Source: Stictocephala bisonia
Lineage: Eukaryota; Arthropoda; Insecta; Hemiptera; Membracidae
Reading direction: 5' to 3'
DNA: 64,000 nucleotides
Assembly: GCA_035578905.1 (NCBI GenBank)
Contig: JAQJVL010002528.1
Coordinates: 1-64,000 of the forward strand
Shown here in pieces: positions 57,156 through 64,000 of the stretch (position 1 is its first letter; each line of letters opens with the position of its first letter). Below the pieces are notes generated by a model. It worked only from the letters and a program-made list of their open reading frames with translations, was not told the origin of the DNA and did no database searches. Both the position numbers and the translations under genes were made by a program.

Positions 57156-59462
57156 GCCCTACTCCAGTCCTGACTAGTTTTCTTGTGTCTGACAGTGTCA
57201 CTAAAGCTGAAATTTTATGGGCATGTCAGTGTACTTTGACAAACACTTCTTCATGTTCTGGTGAAGCGGCAAGTGTATTACTTCCTATCATGTTCCCTGA
57301 CAGTGCAATAGCTAAAAAATTTCAGATGCACAAAGATAAGATAGCCTATAGTGTCACTTAAGGGCTAGGTCCCTATTTTTCTAATATCGTAGCAACAGAA
57401 GCCAAAAGGAGTCCGTTTTTTGCACTTTCTACTGATGGAAGCTTAAATGACATTTGCCAAAAGCAGCAGATGGACATTATGATAAATTATTGGTGTTCAG
57501 AAAAAAACATGGTTAGCACAAGGTACCTGACTTCAACATTTTTAGAAAGGTCTTCTACTGTTGATATGTTGGATAAATTGACTACTACTTTAGGGGAATT
57601 CAACTTGCCACTGAATAAGTTAACTCAGCTGTCTACTGACGGACCTAACGTCAATCTTAAGCTTATTTTTGACCTGAAAACTCACATGAAAGAGTCCCTT
57701 ATTAATAATATGGAGATTATAGATGTTGGCACTTGTTCACTGCACATCGTTAACAATGCTTACAAAACTGCACATAGTAAAGTTGGCTGGAAATTAAACC
57801 AGTTTTTGAGGGCTTTGTATAGGCTTTTTAAAAACTACCCTTCCAGAAGGTCTATATAATGCCAGTTGACTGGGTCTAAGGTTTTTCCAAAAAAATTCTG
57901 TGCAGTGAGATGGACAGAAAACTCCAGTGTTATAAGAAGGTGCTTAGACATTCTTCCTTCTTTAAAGCAATATTGTAACACCATTGTTGAACCCCCTGCA
58001 ACAGAAAACTTTAACATAGTTAAGTCTTTCTTGCATGATGACAAAACTCTGGAGGCTAAACTTCATTTCTCAGCCATGGATTGCAGAGGAGTTAGAAGTA
58101 TTTTTTACATATTTTCAAAAGAATGATCCTCTGTTTCCTTTTTTACACCAGGAAGTGCTTTCTCTAATGAGAGACCTGGCCAGTAAAATAATCAAAAAAA
58201 AAGTTATTGCAACGGCCACCACAGCTTATAAATTTAAACAAATAGATCTAGACAAGTTTGAAAATTTTAAACCTCTGGATAAAATTGATATTGGCTTTGG
58301 TGCAAGATCTGCTCTTAGAAATATTGAAGAAGTTCATGTCCAGACTTTCAAGCTTGACTGTAAAAAATTTATTTTGGAAATTTACCAAAAATTGTTAGAA
58401 AAAAGCCCTTTCAACAAAAAGTTTATTCTCGGATCATCATGCCTAAACCCAGCCATCATGCTCAGTGAATCTTTGAGAACCTCAAGAGTTAGAGTTGCAA
58501 TTGAAGAGCTTATTACTCACTCCCAAATCTCATCTGCTGAAGGAGATGTTATTATGAGGGAATATCTTAAATTCACTGAAAATCCGTCTTTAAAAGAAAA
58601 ATTGGAATAGTTTGATTAGAAAAAAAGTAGGCTAGATACTTTTTTTCATCATTGTTTGCTTTGCAATCAACATGTAAACAATAAACTTATTCAGTTTATT
58701 TAAAGACTTCTCATTTGCTTTCATGGGAATGCGGCTGTAGAAAAAATTTTTTCTTTCAAAAAAAATTTTCTTGTTGAGAATTTACATGAACATTCATTGG
58801 TTGCACAAAGGTCACTTCATGATCACATCAGATCATTGCCAGGCAAGTTTTACTATAATTGAGTATATATTTAATATTTGTTAAGTTAGACCTATTCATT
58901 TTTTAATTAGACCCACAAATGTTTAACTTTTCAATTTAAATTCACATTAAATTAGACCCACAAATGTTCAGCTTTTCAATTTAAATTCACGTTCTTATGA
59001 ATAGTTTATTACTTAAGTTAATTTTTACCATTTGTACAAATAAATATTTACACAAAAGTAAAATTAGACTAATCACTTCTGGTATGAAAGAGGTAAGCCC
59101 AATTAGGCAAATCTGCTGTATAAAGTGACTTTTCTGTAGAAAGCTCTAAAGCCTAGTATTTTAACAAAATATTTGTCGAATTAAAATATGTTTCAAAGTT
59201 GTATCAGAGATGTTAGTTAGTTTTTGATTAATTAGGCTTATAAGCCTAAAAGACTAACAAAAGCTAAATTAATATGTTAGATTGTACCACCAAAGCTATG
59301 AAAACATTATAAGTTATCCTAATGAAAATATTTAAGAGACATAAACTTACATTATGGATTAAAGAATGTTTAAGCTTTTCACCAGATAGGCCAACATATT
59401 TGTCATTAAAAAAAAAAATAAATAAATAAAAAATAACTACAACTTTCAAGGACATTTTTTAT

Positions 59463-60393
59463 TTAACCCTTTCCGTACCAGACGTGCGCATTTGCGCACG
59501 AGCGGTACTTTCGAAAAATACCGACGTGCGCAGGTGCGCACGCTAGCGGTCACGAAATTTTGCCGACAGGTGCGCAATAAAGCACGTCCACATTTATTTT
59601 TGTACTGGCTTTTAATGTTTACCAAAAACCTCAAAACTTCGTATACTCGTTCTAGACAATAAGTGGAACGAAATAATAAGAGGTTTGTTACTCTGCATCA
59701 AGTTGTATAACCTGTGACTTTGTTTGTTTATGACTTTTGACAGCTGCGTTTGTCTGTGATATGACGCCATTACTGTTTGTTGTAATGTCAAAAGTGTTTA
59801 TAAAATGTAAATATTGTATATAAATAACTGTTTTCACTTTATTTTGTCTTGTTCTTTTGTTTTTATAAAAAACAGTGTGTGTATTATTTGTAATAGTGAT
59901 GTAAAAAAATTCAAGTGTCATTTATACAGAATTAGGCCATTTTCAAGAAATTTGCAACGATTTGGAAGAACTTGCATACATACTTTATTTTTGTTGATAA
60001 ATACTTCAATTTTGCTATACTTACTTATATTTAAATTATCTACAATATAATAGGATATATTTAGTGTTAGTGGTTTGTAAAAAAATACTTATCTTAATTC
60101 AAACATAAAAAATATATAAGTATAAAAAAATTTTATATATATAAATTTTTTTTCAAAAATAATTAATTTGATTTTGTCATTTTTCATAATTTATCTGTAA
60201 GAACCAACTTATGTGGAGTAAAACACCACTTTTTTTATTTATTTCTGACAATAAATAAAAAAGTTATAGATTTTTTTAAAAACATCTACGATTTTGCCCA
60301 AAATGCTATGGTCTTTTTCGCAAGTACCACTAAAAGTCTACCCAGTATTTTTCGAACGACCCCAAAAATTGTGTCTGGTATGGAAAGGGTTAA
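59463..60393. mobile_element. piggyBac-like TTAA element, 923 bp, nested
   Basis: TTAA at 59463-59466 and 60390-60393; inverted ends CCCTTTCCGTACCAGAC and GTCTGGTATGGAAAGGG (15 of 17 match). Left subterminal region has two GACGTGCGCA-NN-TGCGCACG palindromes (59482 and 59522). The CCCTTTCCGTAC end is close to that of the element at 1514. No transposase frame. Confidence 0.9.
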
Positions 60394-60478
60394 ACATGTT
60401 CTATAAAGAGCAATAAGTGAGTTTTTAAGATAACTAGGGTGGAGAATGAGATCTACATATTTTTTTTTTATTTATTTT

Positions 60479-60686
60479 AGATGGTTTATCATCTCTAGTT
60501 ATAACTAAGCAGATGATGAACGAGTTCAAGTCTGCATCGTATAGACGAAAGGAAAGTCTAAAGAGAAAGAAGGAAGAAGAGGATAGAGAAGAAAATGAGA
60601 GAAAGAGGATATGTAGGGAAATGAAAGAACTTCAGAAACAAAGACAGAAAATACAAGAAGTTAAAATGAAGAGCTTATTAATATAG
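60479..60686 (+). pseudogene. hAT transposase last exon (candidate)
   Basis: After an acceptor TTATTTTAG the frame reads DGLSSLVITKQMMNEFKSAS, then YRRKESLKRKKEEEDREENE, then RKRICREMKELQKQRQKIQE, to a stop at 60686. A basic/acidic coiled-coil end with ITK.M....K.A...Y closes several related insect hAT proteins. The matching donor would lie near 58840 (CCAG/GCAAGT), with the nested TTAA element in the intron. Frame intact over 68 codons. Confidence 0.55.
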
Positions 60687-61629
60687 AAAAAAGGCTACAA
60701 ACTTTAAAAAAAGTTGTAGACTAGATTAGATATTTTATTTTTAATATACTGTACATGTTAACCTACTGAGAACTTATTAAAACAACTGTGTAATTAATGT
60801 TTAGGATATGATATTCAAAATATCTGTGTAAATATCTTATGAACTACTTGGGTTACAAATATAATGAAACTGTTCTATACAATGAGACCTTTTATTAACT
60901 AATGTAAATATATGATGATACATTTTCAAGAACAAACATTTTAGGATGACTAAGGTAAGGATTTAAAAATATTTTAATAGTAGCCTAGATATTTATTGGT
61001 TTTATCTCGTTTAAATATTTGGTGTCTGATTCGGTTTTCTAATTTAAGAAGGTATTCTGAAGTTGAAAACTCATATTTTTAAGGCAAAGTTCCAATACAT
61101 GGTTTATTTTACTGTTTATACTATGCATTTTTAAGTGTTTTGTTTCTTAATGTTATTATTATTCAATAAATATTTGTAAATATTTTACTTAATTACATGC
61201 AGAGGAAGCAAAATATATCATATGTCCGTATCAAATGTCTGAACGTTGAAACCACCTAAAATTTGTTAAGGTACCGAATTTCAGAAAATTGGTCACCAAA
61301 AAGTCCCCGATTTTTTTATCAGCCCACTGGTAGACACCCTGGTAAAATATCCCGTAATCCTAGTTACGGATATCTTACGAAGTGCCTTGGACAGCTCGCG
61401 ATCTCCAGGGTTCGGTTGCATTAAGATAAAAACGATTAAGTTATTTCCCAAATAAACTCAGAAGAGCCAACTTCCTAACAGTCAGGTAAGCAAATGGCTT
61501 CAGATCATCGTCTAAATGGGAACGTGAAATGTTTAGGTTAGTAACGATGACTAGAGCGCGACATACATAAATACTTTTTTACACTCGCACATGATGGGGA
61601 TCTACGTGAACAAGCATCACAAGAACAAA

Positions 61630-63090
61630 ACAAAAGCAGAACTACTCTGCTACTGAGCGCGAGTGCCTAGCTGTAATCTAGGCCATTGAGAAATTCAGGC
61701 CGTACGTTGAAGACACCCAGTTCACAGTGATCACTGATCACTATAGTTTGTTGTGGTTACATAACCTGAAAGATCCGGTTGGACGGTTAGCTAGATGGGC
61801 TACACGTTTGCAAGCTTATGATTTTCAACTAGTCCATCGTAAGGTTAAGGAAAATATTGTCCCAGATAAGGAGAAAAGCCCTGAACAGCCTACGGTGTTT
61901 GCAGTTATGGAAATACAGAATGAGGTGAAAGATCGGTGTTACAAAAATATGTTGAAAAGAGTTAAAGAGCAATGTGACAATTATCGTCAGTGGCGTATTG
62001 AAGGTAAGCAACTTTGGAAGAAAGTTGAAGGGCTTGACCCAACACTCAATGAAGATACTTAGCGATTGGTACTACCTAAAGAATTGTGATCTATGGCGAT
62101 TGAAGGCTGCCACCAACATGTGGACACCAAGGCATATTGAAGACCTTCAAGAGGATGCAACAACGTTTATATTGGCCGAAGATGAGGAAGGACATTGCTT
62201 CCTATATTTCAAAATGTCACGTTTGCCAATGTACCAAATATGACCAACAACGGCCAGCTGGCATGATGGGCAGTTACCGTGGTGTGGATGCCCCTTTCAA
62301 AATGTTGGCTGCTGATCTCATTGGGCCTCTACCTCGATCCATGAAAGGATTTAAATATCTCTCTGTTGTTACGGACACCTTTACAAAATTTACAATTTTA
62401 CGTCCTCTTAAAGCAGCTACAGCCAAACTTGTAGCGCAACACCTGGAAAATGATGTATTTCTAATGTTTGTGATACCAAAATATATAATTTGCGATAACG
62501 GTTCAGAATATATTGGAAGACCTGTGACCCAATTAGCAAGGAGTTATAACTTAAGATACTGCTTCATGCCAGCCAACATCCACAGGCAAACCCTGATGAA
62601 CGTGTGAGTCGTGACATCGTGTCTATGCTAAGAGCTTATGTAAAGGATAATCACCGTGATTGGGACAAATATATTCCTCAGATTGGTTTTGCCTTGCGCA
62701 CCGCTCATCATGAGTCCACATAGCATACTCCTGCGTTCCTCAATTTTGGGAGGGAACTTGCCATTTCCGGTCCGGGTTTCGAGGTTCTGCAAGATGGGGA
62801 TACTCCAGATATTGAAGATTGTCAGCAATATGGGAAAAAATTTAAGGAGCAAAAAGGTTTCCACCAAGAAGTTTCAGACAGACTTAAGGAAGCGCATCTG
62901 AAGAATGCCAAGAGATACAACTTTAGGAGGAGACACGTAGAGTTTAAAGTCAATGACCTCGTGCTAAAAAGAAATTACCCTCAGTCGGATGCTTCTAAAC
63001 ACTTTTCGGCGAAGTTGGCACCCCGCTTTGTTGGACCACTTGTTGTGACAGGGAAATTCTCAAATTTCCGTGTCACAACAATTGACTAAC
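61630..63090 (+). pseudogene. Gypsy-type pol remnant: RNase H and integrase
   Basis: Annotated as a broken LTR-retrotransposon fragment. RNase H text: NYSATERECLAVI, a stop in place of Trp, [20 protein letters not shown], then [20 protein letters not shown] and [15 protein letters not shown]. Integrase: a partial zinc-binding CHVCQC, then AADLIGPLP (first Asp), VVTDTFTKFT, ICDNGSEYIGRP (second Asp), then after a frameshift NPDERVSRDIVSMLRAYVKD (with the Glu), and a C-terminal VNDLVLKRNYP ending in GPLVVTGKFSNFRV. Order and motifs are those of Ty3/Gypsy pol. Stops at about 61669 and 62062 and a frameshift near 62600 inactivate it. Protease, reverse transcriptase, gag and a 3' LTR were not found. 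Confidence 0.85.
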
Positions 63091-63117
63091 ACAGTTGTCA
63101 ATTGTGTTAGTCAATTG
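63079..63117. repeat. 15 bp perfect inverted repeat
   Basis: CAATTGACTAACACA (63079-63093) and its inverse TGTGTTAGTCAATTG (63103-63117), 9-base loop; ATTGACTAACA occurs once more at 63123. It lies just past the integrase frame. Confidence 0.95.
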
Positions 63118-63791
63118 TTTGTATTGACTAACATTTACCCAAACATTTACTGTATAAAGTAACGTTCAGCAGGGTTTGCCTGTGGATGTCGGATGGCATT
63201 AAGCAGTATCTTACAGTTATAACTCCTGCTAATCACAGGGAGAAAAATTTTTTACACAGTTCATGGTATAGTGCTAGGACGGAACTTTTACAAAGTCATC
63301 AGTACATTTTACACCTGCAGGAAAGTTTCCTTGTTGGAGTTCTGCCATTCTTAGGTCAACAAGGTGGCGCCCTAATCCCTAACTACTATTGATGAACTTG
63401 GAAACATTTATTTTTATTTAGGTGATAGCTACTCAAAACTTTTCCCTTATACTGGGCCTGTCTCTTAGAAGAACCCCCCCCATCCTCCCTGAGCTAGCAA
63501 AGTTTGATACGGACAGGCATGATATGCTTCTGCGAAAAAGATCCAGCGACCAGCACGTTATTTCACGTGAGACCGACGGACGGTGCTCGGCAGCGGTGAC
63601 GTCAACTGGGAAGGGGGGGCTGGTGACTGGCAGACTGCACTGCCTACGCCATAATTACAGTAAAATTTTCCTGCATTGAGCCAGATGATATATACTGCCT
63701 TTCTTAACCAAACCCAACAAGTTAACAAAAATTGTGAAGTGGAATAAGAAGAAATTTGTCCTAGTGCAAATTGTACAGTAAGTTGGTTTAA
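63118..63791. other. Unassigned, locally GC-rich
   Basis: No protein recognised. The GC-rich part at 63500-63650 is free of stops in one frame (63422-63679), but the peptide has no recognisable motif and shows Arg/Ser-rich low-information text. Confidence 0.4.
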
Positions 63792-64000
63792 AAAAGTGAC
63801 ATAACTGAAGAATGTGACGATATGATGTTTGAGCGAAATCCTTCCAAAGAGAATAGTGGAGAGGACATAATAAGAGAAGAGGGATTGAAATACTTAACTA
63901 GATACGCTTACAAACTTTGTGTAAAGCATCCACAGTTAGGAACAATAACCAGTAAACGAGGAGAGAGCACAAGCCTGACTTCTAGATGGATTGAATCTGT
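63792..64000 (+). pseudogene. THAP9/P-element-type transposase fragment (runs off window)
   Basis: Open from 63792 to the right edge: KSDITEECDDMMFERNPSKE, then EEGLKYLTRYAYKLCVKHPQ LG, then SRWIESV. The pattern LKYLAGY.A.K...K.P.LG followed about 15 residues later by WI occurs, as I recall it, near the C-terminus of P-element/THAP9-like transposases in insects. Here the usual AGY is TRY. No stop is seen within the window, but only 69 codons are visible. Family call by recognition only. Confidence 0.4.

Larger units (their letters stand above)
56621..58852 (+). pseudogene. hAT transposase main frame, broken
   Basis: Starts MPGKCRFQKTWSEDDNFKMW with a BED-like zinc finger (FCCLCKRHFDVSHSG .. 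LKSHKLGKKH: C-x2-C, H-x4-H) at residues about 28-62. After stops, a 46-A run and an internal duplication it resumes at 57410: FFALSTDGS-type segment, LTQLSTDGPNVNLKL, CSLHIVNNAYKTA, then CAVRWTENSSVIRRCLDILP, an -FLHQEVLSLMRDLASKI- region, and finally GNAAVEKIFSFKK and NLHEHSLVAQRSLHDHI, which correspond to the hAT C-terminal dimerisation segment. One stop (57857), a frameshift near 58080-58120 and another after 58610 break it. Such transposases bind the element ends and cut and rejoin DNA. Confidence 0.8.
55784..61341 (+). mobile_element. hAT-type element, 5.6 kb, broken transposase
   Basis: Ends are inverted: CAGGGTGTCTACC at 55784 and GGTAGACACCCTG ending at 61341; further in, CCCCGAAAAGTCCC on the left matches AGTCCCCGATTT on the right. 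The 5 bp GTAAA on both sides (55779-55783, 61342-61346) looks like the target duplication; a 5 bp duplication is known from one hAT subgroup (hAT5). It carries a transposase with BED-like finger and hAT C-terminus, and a nested TTAA element (59463-60393). Confidence 0.8.

Overview
This is AT-rich, intron-rich animal DNA. Two recognisable host genes are nearly lost among decayed transposable elements. Part of a TDP-43 orthologue (TBPH/TARDBP type) lies on the + strand and the last coding exon of spermidine synthase lies on the - strand. The mix of repeats (Jockey/CR1-like LINEs, Penelope-like elements, piggyBac-like TTAA elements, mariner, hAT, PIF/Harbinger, a Gypsy-type LTR element, Tigger/pogo) points to an insect with an expanded genome. 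A hemipteran is a reasonable guess, but nothing here proves the order.

1-4640: nested repeats. A - strand DUF4780-like remnant is followed by a + strand LINE reverse transcriptase. The LINE is split by a 2.4 kb insertion made of a GTACGTGTATGGG minisatellite and a LINE tail. The minisatellite is itself split by a TTAA (piggyBac-like) element. 4641-13700: TBPH. One exon (6703-6843) carries the end of RRM1. A 4.2 kb intron holds two LINE fragments and a Penelope remnant. The last coding exon (11019-11891) carries RRM2 and the Gly/Gln/Asn-rich tail, and a UG-rich tract follows the stop codon at once. The exons for the N-terminal domain and the start of RRM1 lie left of the window.

14090-31260: a dead Tigger transposase, a DDE_3 transposase fragment, a complete 830 bp foldback element, a 2.4 kb hAT-like element, a Penelope-like element with GIY-YIG domain, another minisatellite block, a TTAA element and the first of three copies of a hAT-like family. 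31261-42300: a candidate exon broken by a 14 bp tandem duplication, a 5 kb long-TIR Tc1-like element hosting an ORF1-only retroelement and a hAT end, a 54 bp tandem repeat, then a dead mariner hosting a complete 2,354 bp hAT-like element and a small MITE.

42300-64000: TTAA elements, the spermidine synthase last exon (47512-47652, -), a TTAA element hosting a LINE, a - strand LINE tail, a HARBI1-type remnant, a 5.6 kb hAT with a broken transposase (hosting a TTAA element), Gypsy-type RNase H/integrase, and at the right edge an open frame resembling THAP9/P-element transposases. No host exon of spermidine synthase other than the last was found, so its upstream introns are probably very large or its other exons lie beyond 64000.

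The most notable signals are: at least seven TTAA elements that share a CCTT-type terminus but carry different subterminal palindromes; hammerhead-like cores in both Penelope remnants; the full-length foldback; the minisatellite carried inside a LINE insertion; and the UG-rich tract after the TBPH stop. Nearly all mobile-element reading frames are broken; no intact autonomous transposase was seen.
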